Counted from the first letter of the stretch, positions 23,001 through 35,331 are shown. The stretch is DNA of 64,000 nucleotides from Onthophagus taurus (GCF_036711975.1 NC_091971.1:5091501-5155500); one strand, 5' to 3'. Numbers and translations: made by a program. The notes: a model not told the origin generated them from the sequence alone.

Positions 23001-25253
23001 ATACGGTTTAGAATTGAGACATGAAACTTCCTGAGGTTGTAAAAGAATACTTGAGGTTAAGTTATACCAAATTTTAAGTTTCCAAGTTGAACGGTTCTTT
23101 TTATAAAAATTTATATAAATTACCAACCTAAATTTGACGCTTTTTGAAGATGCAGTAAAGAAAATTTTTTTTCTCCAATACGTTTTAGAATTGAGACATG
23201 AAACTTCCTGAGGTTGTAAAAGAATACTTGAGGTTAAGTTATGCCAAATTTTAAGATTCCAGGTTGAACGGTCCTTTTTATAAAAATTTATATAAATTAT
23301 CAACCTAAATTTGACGTTTTTTGAAAGAATTTTTTTTTCTCCAATACGATTTAGAATTGAGACATGAAACTTCCTGAGATTGTAAAAGAATACTTGAGGT
23401 TAAGTTATACCAAATTTTAAGTTTCCAAGTTGAACGGTTCTTTTTATAAAAAAAAATATATAAATTATCAATCTAAATTTGACGCTTTTTGAAGATGAAG
23501 TAAAGACAAATTTTTTTCTCTAATGCGATTTAGAATTGAGACATGAAACTTCCTGAGGTTGTAAAAGAATACTTGAGGTTAAGTTATACCAAATTTTAAG
23601 TTTCCAGGTTGAACGGTTCTTTTTATAAAAATTTATATAAATTACCAACCTAAATTTGACGTTTTTTAAAAGAATTTTTTTTTCTCCAATACGATTTAGA
23701 ATTGAGACATGAAACTTTCTGACGTTGTAAAAGAGTACTTGAGGTTAAATTATACCAAATTTTAAGTTTCCAAGTTGAACGGTTCTTTTTATAAACATTT
23801 ATACAAATTGCCAATCTAAATTTAAGGTTTTTTTAAAGATGAAGTAATGAAAAATTTTTTTCTCCAATACGGTTTAGAATTGAGACATGAAACTTCCTGA
23901 GGTTGTAAAAGAATACTTGAGGTTAAGTTATACCAAATTTTAAGTTTCCAAGTTGAACGGTTCTTTTTATAAAAATTTATATAAATTACCAATCTAAATT
24001 TGACGCTTTTTGAAGATGAAGTAAAGAAACATTTTTTTCTCCAATACGTTTTAGAATTGAGACATGAAACTTCCTGAGGTTGTAAAAGAACATTTGAGGA
24101 TAGGTTGTACCAAATTTTAAGTTTCCAGCTTGAACGGTTCTTTCTATAAAATTTTTATAAATCGCCTGCCTGAATTTGGCAATTTTTGAAGATCAACTAA
24201 AGAAATTTTTTTCTCCGAAACAATTTGGAATTAACAAACAGAATTTTTTGGGGTTATAAAAAAACCTTTGAGGTTAAATTATACCAAATTTGAAATTTCC
24301 TGGTTGAGTGGTTCTTGTCCTAAAAAATGTTATAAATCGCCAAATTTGTATTTGACGTTTCTTGAAGATAATAATTAATTGAAACAATTTAAACAAGTTG
24401 TAATGTAATATATGGATTGCAATAATTTCTTTTGATATATTTTTAAAACCTTACTCTCGCTTTCGTATCTTTGACACTGACCCAGATTTTAAACCACCGA
24501 ATTTTTTACCTTTGCTCAACGGCAGCCAGTGATTTAGGATCCATCCACTCGACCATGTCTATAATTTTGTAAGGATCCAAGTTTAATGGGTATACTTTTT
24601 CTTCCATTTCGCTAATTTCCACGTTGCAATACGCGGTTGATAAATGAACAACGGACTAAAACATAATAAGTTGTAATAATAAGTTTTAAATACAAAAAAA
24701 GATGTACAATTAATTTTTTAATTTTCATACAAAAATTATACAATTGCATCGTAGATTTTGTATTCGCCATAATTGCATCTTTTAAATTTAAATCCATTCT
24801 GATAGCGGCCGCTAAATGGAATACAATGGAGACTTCTTCGATGAGTTTATTCTTGTCTTCTTCCGACATGTCAAAGTCATTTTTGGTGATGTCTCCTCGA
24901 ATTGGTTTGATTTTTTCAAGGTGGGAAGGATCAATGTTGTTCAAGGTGAATGGCTTAAAATTAAGGTGATTTAGTATTTTTAAAAATAAATCTTTGAAGG
25001 TTAAATGTAAATAATATTAATAAAAAGGAGTACTCACCAAACTGCTAACTAATTTTTTAACTCTTTCTTCAACACTTAAACCTTTTTTGGGTCTTAAAAG
25101 GATATAAATCGTATCTATGCAAGGTAAAGATCGAACTAATTTTTCTAAAAGCACTTTTCCCATAAATCCCGTTCCACCAGTAACAAAAATTGTTCTTCCT
25201 GTATAAAAATCCGCGACAGACGACGCGCTAAATTCTGGCTGAGAATTATTCAT
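20095..25253 (-). CDS. FAR: Fatty acyl-CoA reductase, FAR-1
   Basis: Exons in transcript order: 25253-25038, 24953-24708, 24655-24510, 21151-20849, 20791-20552, 20498-20244, 20185-20095. They total 1497 bp (498 residues, the usual insect FAR length) and all junctions are GT/AG in compatible phase. The enzyme reduces long acyl-CoA to fatty alcohol with NADPH, normally at ER or peroxisome membranes. The Rossmann motif TGGTGFMG is near residue 25, the catalytic YTFTK in the fourth exon, and the C-terminal FAR_C domain includes a hydrophobic segment before FMQKPL. The last exon is a membrane segment (VVTKILFLYGFIKFLIFIYQ). The first ATG fits the starts of FAR-3 and FAR-4. Unlike the neighbours, its fourth exon is a single 303-bp piece (110+193 in the others). 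The third intron is 3.36 kb and filled by satellite B. Confidence 0.93.
21235..24370. repeat. Satellite B: ~176/166-bp monomers, ~18 copies, in FAR-1 intron 3
   Basis: CATGAAACTT recurs about 17 times, plus a degenerate copy near 24240. Spacing alternates near 176 and 166 bp because some units lack a GATGAAGTAAA block. Larger units exist: 21775-21975 recurs at 22455-22650, and a variant with CTGACGTTGTAAAAGAGTAC recurs at about 22850 and 23710. Read on the minus strand, the unit shares a ~50-bp core with satellite A. Confidence 0.95.
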
Positions 25254-25683
25254 GATGATTTATTTAAAATTTAATTAGGAAATGAACCTTGTTGGTCGAC
25301 GAGATTTTAAAGAATGACTTCACTTTTGAACTTACTGTCGTATTTACCACAACTGGCGTCCTTCATTAATTCCAAACTGGAACCAAGTTAAACCGAGTGG
25401 TGTACAATTTTCGCTATGTTAATCTTAATGAAAATTGAATACGCTGAGTTTAGAATGTGTTTTTGTTTAGTCAGCGGTTTTTAAAATAAACGTGGGGATT
25501 TTTAAATTGTATAAAAATGATTTCAATACATTCATGAATTTTTATAACTCCGTTTCAATGCGTTCAAGAGGTTAAAAACATTTACAATTTAAACTCCTAT
25601 TGTTTTAAATCATCGAGTTTATTGTGTTTCAGGTTTACATTCAAACGACCTAAGACCTCTAATGACTGGATTTAAAACAAAAA
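25254..25683. other. Intergenic spacer between FAR-1 and FAR-2
   Basis: This 430-bp spacer must hold the FAR-1 promoter on the minus strand. No clear TATA box was seen near 25280-25330, unlike FAR-3 and FAR-4. No other feature. Confidence 0.4.
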
Positions 25684-28600
25684 TTAACGGATTAATGACA
25701 AAAATAAATTTATAATCCAATATAGGAAGAGAATTTTAAGAAAAGCATCCACAACGAATAATCTACAAAAAAAAAAACATTATTTTAATCATAAAAGATT
25801 GCAGAAAATACTTACATTTTATTTCTTATCCTATAAATGTCCAAATTCTCATCGTAATCCTTAATTAAATATTTTCGCGCTGAAAAGTAACCTTCCCTCA
25901 AGTATTTTTGCACATCAATATTAACTAAATCGATGGAATAAAACTTTTCTTTGTCCTCATTCGTCAATTCTTTAGTGGACTTGGTTAAATTATCAATGGA
26001 AAATTCCCATTTCTTTACGGCAAAATGATACAAAACTTTCGAGGCCGCAAAAATACGTTTCTGAATATTCACCAAGCTTAAACCCAAACAACATTTTTTT
26101 AAGAATTCTAAACATATTAAAAAAATCGACTCACAACGGCTTTTGTAAGAAAATGATAAGCAGGAAATCTATGAAATATGCCGGAATAAAATGGAAAATA
26201 TAAGTCAATAGTACATTTAAATTGTAATTTGTCGTCACAGAATATCGTGGATACCAAAGAATGGTTTTGAATGGATATTTATGAGCGTAATGCAGAAGGA
26301 CGTCGAAAACTTCTCCCCAGGACATATCATAAAGATTTCCTTGTGTTAAGTTAAATGTAGGTGTTTCCGAATGCCTTAAAAATAAAGAATATAATGTAAG
26401 TATAGAATTTAAATTTTAAATTTGCTTATGTAGTAAAAATAAAAATTCAAAAATTCGTATCTTAAGAACGAAATGAGATATCATCATGATGTAACAAACA
26501 TATTGAAGCAAATTTAATGAAGAATTGATGTGATATAAATGATTTCTTAGTTTTCATTAACTTCGTTGTTATGATTTTTTTAAACTCAACTCTCCATCTT
26601 AATTTATTTTTATTAAATAAAAATTTAAAAATTCGTATCTTAAGAACCAAGTGAGATATCATAATGATGTAACAAACATATTAAAGCAAATTTAATGAAG
26701 AATTAATATGCCATAAATGATTTCTTAGTTTTTATTAACTTCGTTGTTATGATTTTTTTAACCTCAACTCTCCATCTTAATTTATTTTTAAGAAGCAAAA
26801 ATTCAAACATTCGTATCTTAAGAACGAAATGAGATATCGTGATGATGTAACAAACATATTAAAGCAAATTTAATGAAGAATTAATATGCCATAAATGATT
26901 TCTTAGTTTTCATTAACTTCGTTGTTATGATTTTTTTAACCTCAACTCTCCATCTTAATTTATTTTTAAGAAGCAAAAATTCAAAAATTCGTATCTTAAG
27001 AACCAAGTGAGATATCATCATGATGTAACAAACATATTGAAGCAAATTTAATGAAGAATTGATGTGCCATAAATGATTTCTTAGTTTTCATTAACTTTGT
27101 TGTTATGATTTTTTTAAACTCAACTATCCATCTTAATTTATTTTTAAGAAATAAAAATTCAAAGATTCGTATCTTAAGAACAAAATGAGATATCATGATG
27201 ATGTAAAAAACATATTAAAGCAAATTTAATAAAGAATTAATATGCCATAAATGATTTCTTAGTTTTCATTAACTTCATTGTTATGATTTTTTTAAACTCA
27301 ACTCTCCATCCTAGTTTATTTTTAAGAAACAAAAATTCAAAAATTCGTATCTTAAGAACCAAGTGATATATCATGATGATGTAACAAACATATTAAAGCA
27401 AATTTAATGAAGAATTAACATGCCATAAATGATTTCTTAGTTTTCATTAACTTCATTGTTATGATTTTTTTAATTTCAACTCTCCATCCTAGTTTATTTT
27501 TAAGGAATACAAATTCAAAGATTCGTATCTTAAGAACCAAGTGAGATATCATGATGATGTAACAAACATATTAAATCAAATTTATTGAAGAATTAACATG
27601 CCATAAATGATTTCTTAGTTTTCATTAACTTCGTTGTTATGATTTTTTTAAACTCAACTCTCCATCTTAATTTATTTTTATTAAATAAAAATTTAAAAAT
27701 TCGTATCTTAAGAACGAAGTGAGATATCATGATGATGTAACAAACATATTAAAGCAAATTTAATAAAGAATTAACATACCATAAGTGATTTCTTAGTTTT
27801 CATTAACTTCGTTGTTATGATTTTTTTAAACTCAACTCTCCATCCTAGTTTATTTTTAAGAAACAAAAATTCAAAAATTCGTATCTTAAGAACCAAGTGA
27901 GATATCATGATGATGTAACAAACATATTAAAGCAAATTTAATAAAGAATTAATATGCCATAAATGATTTCTTAGTTTTCATTAACTTCGTTGTTATGATT
28001 TTTTTAAACTCAACTCTCCATTTTAGTTTATTTTTAAGAAATAAAAATTCAAAAATTCGTATCTTAAGAACCAAGTGAGATATCATGATGATGTAACAAA
28101 CATATTAAAGCAAATTTAATAAAGAATTAACATGCCATAAATGATTTCTTAGTTTTCATTAACTTCGTTGTTATGATTTTTTTAAACTCAACTCTCCATC
28201 CTAGTTTATGTTTAAGAAACAAAAATTCAAAACTTCATATCTTAAGAACGAAATGAGATATCATGATGAAATAAGTAACGTTTTAAAGCAAGTTTCATGA
28301 AGATTTAATGTGCCTTGAATGATTCCTTAGTTTCGATTGACTTAGTTGTTATGATTTTTTAAATCCAATGATGCATATTAGATTGCTATTTCTTTTAAAA
28401 ATAGAAGTTTAAAAAATCATATCTTAAGACCAAATTGAGATATTATCAAGTTAATTTGAAAATTACTTTTGTATTGAACCCAACCCAACCTAACCCATCC
28501 TAACTCAATTCAACCCAACCCAACTCTCCATCCTAGTTTATTTTTAAGGAATAAAAATTCAAAGATTTGTATCTTAAGAACCAAGTGAGATATCATGATG

Positions 28601-30034
28601 ATGTAACAAACATATTAAAGCAAATTTAATGAAGAATTAATATGCCAAAAATGATTTCTTAGTTTTCATTAACTTCGTTGTTATGATTTTTTTAAACTCA
28701 ACTATCTATCTTAGTTTATTTTTAAGAAATAAAAATTCAAAAATTCGTATCTTAAGAACGAAATGAGATATCATGATGATGTAACAAACATATTAAAGCA
28801 AATTTAATAAAGAATTAATATGCCATAAATGATTTCTTAGTTTTCATTAACTTCGTTGTTATGATTTTTTTAAACTCAACTCTCCATCTTAGTTTATTTT
28901 TAAGAAATAAAAATTCAAAAATTCGTATCTTAAGAACCAAGTGAGATATCATGATGAAATAAGTAACGTTTTAAAGCAAATTTCATGAAGATTTAATGTG
29001 CCTTGAATGATTCCTTAGTTTCGATTGACTTAGTTGTTATGATTTTTTAAATTCAATGATGCATATTAGATTGCTATTTCTTTTAAAAATAGAAGTTTAA
29101 AAAATCATATCTTAAGAACAAATTGAGATATTATCATGTTAATTTGAAAATTACTTTTGTATTGAACCCAACCCAACCTAACCCATCCTAACTCAATCCA
29201 ACCCAACCCAACTCTCCATCCTAGTTTATTGTTAAGAAATAAAAATTTAAAGATTCGTATCTTAAGAACCAAGTAAGATATCATGATGATGTAACAAACA
29301 TATTAAAGCGAATTTAATGAAGAATTAACATGCCATAAATGATTTCTTAGTTTTCATTAAGTTCGTTGTTATGATTTTTTTAAACTCAACTCTCCATCTT
29401 AGTTTATTTTTAAGAAATAAAAATTAAAAAATGCGTATCTTAAGAACGAAATGAGATATCATGATGAAATAAGCAACGTTTTAAAGCAAATTTCATGAAG
29501 ATTTAATATGCCATAAATCATTCCTTAGTTTTGATTAACTTAGTTGTTATGATTTTTTAAAACGAATGCTGCAATATTAGATTGTTATCTCCTTTAAAAA
29601 TAGAAGTTTAAAAAGGCATATCTTAAGAACAAATTGAGATATTATCATGTTAATTTGAAAATTACTTTTGTTTTGAACGTTCGTATCCAGCCAATATTAA
29701 GCCATTAATCGCAATGTCAACTGGAATTACTTGTGGAGAAAGATTTCGATCCACCAAAGCTGTTTTCAAAACTCCTTTTCCAGCCGCTATTAAAAGCCCA
29801 ATAGGTCCGTAAAAATTATCAACCCAACCCGCAATTGGTTCGTATAAGGCTGGAACAACTAGTACAAGAAAGAATGTTGTATGTTTAATAAAAATAAATT
29901 TAAAAATTATTTAGTTGAACTCACCAATAGATGGTCTTGTAATTACAATTGGTAATTTGTCACCCATATCTTTCGCAATGATTTCTGAAAGTCGTTTGGT
30001 AAATGTATAGGTGTTTGGATGTGGAGAAGTTATG
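25684..30034 (-). CDS. FAR: FAR-2: C-terminal FAR exon cassette lacking the Rossmann exons
   Basis: Exons in transcript order: 30034-29925, 29858-29666, 26374-26135, 26076-25816, 25762-25684 (883 bp). They correspond exactly to exons 4a to 7 of FAR-3/FAR-4: the YTFTK-containing segment, GWVDNFYGPIGLLIAAGKG, the FAR_C domain ending FLQKPL, and a terminal membrane exon (ILFVVDAFLKILFLYWIINL). No stop or frameshift was found. The three exons for the NADPH-binding half are absent: the 92 bp upstream lead straight into the FAR-3 stop. The first exon has a good acceptor and a phase that matches FAR-3 exon 3, so FAR-3 exons 1-3 could splice to it. Otherwise it is a 5'-truncated pseudogene that has stayed open. 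Its second intron (3.29 kb) is satellite C. Confidence 0.8.
26400..29660. repeat. Satellite C: ~179-bp monomer, ~19 copies, in FAR-2 intron
   Basis: GAGATATCAT(C/G)ATGATG recurs at ~179-bp steps, with TTAGTTTTCATTAACTTCGT in each unit. A diverged sub-family with GAAATAAGTAACGTTTTAAA appears at about 28265, 28955 and 29465. Two of these are followed by a CCAACC-rich block (28478-28524 and 29165-29212). The right edge runs into the splice donor of the FAR-2 exon at 29666. Confidence 0.95.
28478..28524 (-). repeat. Telomere-like TTRGG block inside satellite C
   Basis: On the minus strand the block reads as 5-bp steps: TTGGG, TTGAA, TTGAG, TTAGG, ATGGG, TTAGG, TTGGG and so on. A second copy lies at 29165-29212 in the same satellite context. 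The insect telomere unit is TTAGG, but G-rich words like this are also common in non-telomeric insect DNA. Confidence 0.5.
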
Positions 30035-30059
30035 CTAAAATGTTTTACAAAATTTTGTC

Positions 30060-30065
30060 TTTATT
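30060..30065 (-). terminator. Poly(A) signal of FAR-3, between FAR-3 stop and FAR-2
   Basis: AATAAA on the minus strand, 62 bp beyond the FAR-3 stop and 26 bp before the FAR-2 exon acceptor. Its use would decide between the FAR-3 end and splicing onward into FAR-2 exons. Confidence 0.45.
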
Positions 30066-30126
30066 TTTGATTAATTAAAAGAATTGGATTAACAATGTGT
30101 ATGATATAAAATGATAATTGATGAAT

Positions 30127-32025
30127 TTAAAATAAAAAATGTTTTTCGATGAACATAAAAATCCATTTTAGCACTACATAAAGAAAATACAACTTGATGA
30201 AAAGATCTAATAAAAATAATCTGCAAAAGAAAACAATTAATACAAAATAATTTCTTTAGATGTCTTACATTTTATCACGTATTTTGTAAAGTGTGTAGTT
30301 GTCTGAAGTTTCATTTGTCAAATATTTGTTTGTCGCCTCGAACACAGCATTAATGTATTCATCAAATTCAATTTCTTCTAAATGTCCTTTCATATAAAAT
30401 AGGTCTCTATCATTCTCGTGAAGTTGTTCATTCAATTTCAAAGAGTTGGTGTTGTCAAATGACCATTTTTTTATTGTAAAATGTTGCAAAACATTCCATG
30501 TCGCCAATAGGCGCTTTTGTATAGAGATTAAACTTAGAATATAAAATATTTAAATTAGGTAATGTTAGTTACAAGTTAAAACTCACAAAGGTTTTTGCAA
30601 GAACATAATCAAAAGTAAATCAATTACTAAAGCTGGAAAGATTTGAAAAAGTATCATGTAAGTCATATACACGTAATAAGATTTTGTTGCTGCAAATCTT
30701 GGATACCAAATAACATATTTATAAGGGTACTCTTTATTTATCTTATTAAATCTGACGAAATAATCTCGCCAACTGGGAAAATCTACATTACCATTGGTTA
30801 CGTTGAGAACCATCGAAGAATGCCTAAATAATAATGCATGAAATTTAATTAATTTAGTGTTTCACATAAATTTCTTACATGTTTGTTGCTCGTTCATATC
30901 CACTAACAATTAAATTATTAATAGCAACATCAACCGGTATCGTTTGTGGTACTAAATCTTGATCAATATAAGCTACTCTTAAAATTCCTTTTCCACCTGC
31001 ATAAAACAGTCCTACTGGGCCGTTAAAATTATCTGCCCAACCTGCAATTGGTTCTTTAACCGAAGGCGTAACTAAAATAGAATTATTTTAAAATCAATCT
31101 TTTAAATATTCTTTTCTTACCAATTGAAGGCCTTGTTATAATCAAAGGAATTTTATCTCTGATATCCTCAGCAATTATTTCTGAAAGTCTCTTGGTAAAA
31201 GTATAAGTGTTTGGATGGGGACCTAACAGACTTCACAAATTTTTAATATAAACGAGTTAATAAAGAAATGTAAAGGTGATACAAATATAGAGATTAGTGC
31301 TAAAATGAATTTTAATGTTCCCATTTATTATCTTTAACAATACGTACTTCTTTGTTATGCAAGCTAAAGATTTATCGTCCATCCATTCCACCAAATCCAT
31401 AATTTTATAAGGATCAACATTCAATGGATAAACCTTCTCTTCCATGTAACTAACTTCAACGTTACAAAAAGCTGTAGATAAATGAACAACAGACTGAAAA
31501 ATAAATTGTTACTAATTCTCCATATAAGTGACAAAATTCACCTTCAATTCTTTTATGTTCATACAAAACTTAAATAATTGATACGTCGATTTAGTGTTAG
31601 TTATAACGGCTTCTTTTAACGATAGATCCATTCGAACAGAAGCCGCAACATGAAATACAATGGAAACCTCTTCGATTAACTTCTTTTTATCAATCTCTGA
31701 CATATCAAAATTTTCTTTGGTGATATCACCACTGATAGCTTCGATTTTGTCGTAAGCTCTTTGATTCATGTTATGAAACGTAAATATCTTCGAAGAATTT
31801 TTTAATAATCATTAATTTAAATTAATTAAAACTCACCAAGCCATCTGTTAATTGTTTAACTCTTTCTTGCGGTGTACACCCTTTTTTAGGACGAATTAGG
31901 ATATAAATTTTTTTAATATCAGGTAAACTGCGTACTAACTTTTCCAACAAAACTTTTCCCATATAACCAGTTGCGCCAGTTATAAATACCGTTTTTCCGG
32001 CGTAAAATTCAGTAATTGGGCTCAT
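30127..32025 (-). CDS. FAR: Fatty acyl-CoA reductase, FAR-3
   Basis: Exons in transcript order: 32025-31837, 31787-31542, 31493-31348, 31230-31121, 31071-30879, 30823-30587, 30532-30269, 30220-30127; total 1479 bp (492 residues), all GT/AG. NADPH-dependent reduction of acyl-CoA to fatty alcohol. Motifs: TGATGYMG near residue 18, YTFTK in exon 4a, FAR_C region with [18 protein letters not shown], and a terminal membrane exon (ILFLLDLFIKLYFLYVVLKW). The start ATG at 32025 is preferred: the frame extends upstream but without another ATG. A TATAAAAG lies 73 bp upstream. All introns are short (44-117 bp); this is the only complete FAR here without a satellite intron. Intron 2 and flanking exon bases are identical to FAR-4 over 106 bp. 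Confidence 0.94.
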
Positions 32026-32097
32026 TTTACCCAAAAGATTTTTAAAGGTCGCGTTTAAGTATTATTAAACTCAATAAGGTACTGCTGTGCATTAAAT

Positions 32098-32105
32098 CTT
32101 TTATA
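32098..32105 (-). promoter_or_regulatory. TATA box of FAR-3
   Basis: TATAAAAG on the minus strand, about 70 bp before the start codon, followed by a CAGCAGTA initiator-like word about 20 bp downstream. Confidence 0.5.
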
Positions 32106-32394
32106 TTAATACTTCTGTATGGAAATTTATTGACGGATTTTGCAAACAATTACACCACAATAATTTATGGGAATACTTAGCATATAGCAATAAATTAATT
32201 TATTGAATAAGTACTTTTGTTTTTTTTTTGATTAAAGAAAAATCAATTGTCATCATGAGAATTCTATTTATAAATGAATGGTACTATATTTGATCATCTA
32301 AAAACAGTTTTAATACATCTTAGATGATTATTAATATCTTACATATGCATGTAATACATATTGTCATAGACGATACATTTGTGTAAAGCAGACA

Positions 32395-35075
32395 ATCTTG
32401 GAGGCCAATTAACGATGAAACTACAAACCCTAGAGAATATGTTTTAGTATATAAAATGAAGAACAAATCTTCCTTTATAACCCCAAAAAGTTTCAGCTTT
32501 TTATTTGCAATACTTTAGCAGAAACGAACTATTAAAGTTGTATGTTACAAAATGTCATTTTGATTACGAGTTTAGGTTATGTTGGGTTTAAGAATTTTTT
32601 CTAAAGAAACTATAAATCGTAGAGAATATGTTTTAGTATATAAAATGTAGAGCAATTCTTCCTTTATAACCTCAAAAAGTTTCAGTTTCTTATTCGCAAT
32701 ACTTTAGAAGTAACGAATTATTAAAGTGTATGTTACAAAATGTCATTTTGATTACGAGTTTAGGTTATGTTGGGTTTAAGAATTTTTTTTAAAGAAACTG
32801 TAAATCGTAGAAAATATGTTTTAGTATATAAAATGTAGAACAATTTTTCCTTTATAACCTCAAAAAGTTTCATTCTCTTATTCGCAATACTTTAGCAGAA
32901 ACTAACTATTAAAGTTGTATGTCACAAAATGTCATTTTGATTACGAGTTTAGGTTATGTTGGGTTTAAGAATTTTTTTTAAAGAAACTATAAATCGTAGA
33001 GAATATGTTTTAGTATATAAAATGTAGAGCAATTATTCTTTTATAACCTCAAAAAGTTTCATTTTCTTATTCGCAATACTTTAGCAGAAACGAATAATTA
33101 AAGTTGTATGTTACAAAATGTCATTTTGAATACGCGTTTAGGTTATGTTGGGTTTATGAATTTTTTTAAAGAAACTATAAATCGTAGAGAATATGTTTTA
33201 GTATATAAAATGTAGAGCAATTCTTCCTTTATAACCTCAAAAAGTTTCATTTTCTTATTCGCAATACTTTAGCAGAAACGAATTATTAAAGCTGTATGTT
33301 ACAAAATGTCATTTTGATTACGAGTTTAGGTTATGTTGAGTTTAAGATTTTTTTGAAAGAAACTATAAATCGTAAAGAATATGTTTTAGTATATAAAATA
33401 TAGAGCAGTTCTTCCTTTATAACCTCAAAAAGTTTCATTTGCTTATTCGCAATACTTTAGCAGAAACGAATTATTAAAGTTGTATGTTACAAAATGTCAT
33501 TTTGAAGACGCGTTTAGGTTATGTTGGGTTTAAGAATTTTTTTGAAAGAAACTATAAATCGTAGAGAATATGTTTTACTATATAAAATATAGAACAATTA
33601 TTCCTTTATAACCTCAAAAAGTTTCATTTTCTTATTCGCAATACTTTAGCAGAAACGAATTATTAAAGTTGTATGTTACAAAATGTCATTTTGATTACGA
33701 GTTTAGATTATGTTGGATTTAAAAATTTTTTTGAAAGAAACTATAAATCGTGCAGAATATGTTTTAGTATATAAAATGTAGAGCAATTCTTTCTTTATAA
33801 CCTCAAAAAGTTTCATTTTCTTAGTCACAATAGTTTAGCAGAAACGAATTATTAAAGTTGTATGTTACAAAATGTCATTTTTATTACGAGTTTAGGTTAT
33901 GTTGGGTTTAAGAATTTTTTTTAAAGAAACTATAAATCGTAGAGAATATGTTTTAGTATATAAAATGTAGAGCAATACTTCCTTTATAACCTCAAAAAGT
34001 TTCATTTTCTTATTCGCAATACTTTAGCAGAAATGACTAATTAAAGTTTTATGTTACAAAATGTCATTTTGATTACTCGTTTAGGTTATGTTGGGTTTAA
34101 GAATTTTTTTTAAAGGAACTATAAATCGTAGAGAATATGTTTTAGTATATAAAATGTAGAACAATTCTTCCTTTATAACCTCAAAAAGTTTCATTTTGTT
34201 ATTCGCAATACTTTAGAAGAAACGAATTATTAAAGTTGTATGTTACAAAATGTCATTTTTATTACGAGTTTAGGTTATGTTGGGTTTAAAAATTTTTTTG
34301 AAAGAAACTATTAATCGTAGAGAATATGTTTTAGTATATAAAATGTAGAGCAATTCTTCCTTTATAACCTCAAAAAGTTTCATTTTCTTATTCGTAATAC
34401 TTTAGCAGAAACGACTTATTAAAGTTATATGTTACAAAATGTCATTTTGATTACGAGTTTAGGTTATGTTGGGTTTACGAATTTTTTTGAAAGAAACTAT
34501 AAATCGTAGAAAATATGTTTTAGTATATAAAATGTAGAGCAATTCTTTCTTTATAACCTCAAAAAGTTTCATTTTCTTATTCGCAATACTTTGGCAGAAA
34601 CGAATTATTAAAGTTGTATGTTACAAAATGTCATTGTGATTACGAGCTTAGATTATGTTGGGTTTAAGAATTTTTTTGAAAGAAACTATAAATCGTAGAG
34701 AATATGTTTTAGTATATAAAATGTAGAAAAATTCTTCCTTTATAACCTCAAAAAGTTTCATTTTCTTATTCGCAATACTTTAGAAGAAACGAATTATTAA
34801 AGTTGTATGTTACAAAATGTCAGTTTCATTACGAGTTTAGGTTATGTTGGGTTTAAGAATTTTTTTGAAAGAAACTATAAATCGTAGAGAATATGTTTTA
34901 GTATATAAAATGTAGAGCAATTCTTCCTTTATAACCTCAAAAAGTTTCATTTCCTTATTCGCAATACTTTAGCAGAAACGAATTTTTAAAGTTGTTTGTC
35001 ACAACCGTTAAATTAGTTAGTACGAAGTTATGTTGGGTTTAAGAATTTTTTTGACAGAAACTATATAACATAGAA
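32395..35075. repeat. Satellite D: ~189-bp monomer, 14 copies
   Basis: CTTTATAACCTCAAAAAGTT recurs 14 times at 187-190-bp steps, with ACAAAATGTCATTTTGATTA and TTTAGGTTATGTTGGGTTTA in each unit. It occupies the spacer between FAR-3 and FAR-4. Its CCTTTATAACCTCA word and the sequence after it match satellite A. Confidence 0.95.
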
Positions 35076-35112
35076 AACATGATATATGATGAATCACAAG
35101 TCTCAATATATA

Positions 35113-35275
35113 TAAAGCCCAAACGATTAACATGGGTAGGACATATTTAGAGGATTCCGGATGGAAGAGTATCAACGTCTTCATTACAAGGACAACTTGG
35201 AAGACGATGAGGGGAAGAGGAAAATTCCCAAGACTCGAATTGGGCTGTAGCATCATTGGATAATCAAATAATACA
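35113..35275 (+). pseudogene. C-terminal scrap of a non-LTR retrotransposon RT
   Basis: In one frame the plus strand reads PKRLTWVGHI, a stop, then RIPDGRVSTSSLQGQLGRR. This resembles the W-GH--RM-D-R tail common at the C-terminus of RTE-like and related RT proteins. Too short and broken to place in a clade. It sits between satellite D and the end of FAR-4. Confidence 0.55.
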
Positions 35276-35331
35276 ACACATTAAACAACACCATATATTT
35301 AATAATAAAATGAAATATAATTAACATTAAA

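Noticed and set aside
21408..23303. Repeated minus-strand frames (INFYKK-type) in satellite B
   Set aside because: Open stretches created by tandem repetition of one monomer; they recur only with the array.
26462..27196. Repeated minus-strand frames in satellite C
   Set aside because: Same reason; the two frames are copies of one satellite unit.
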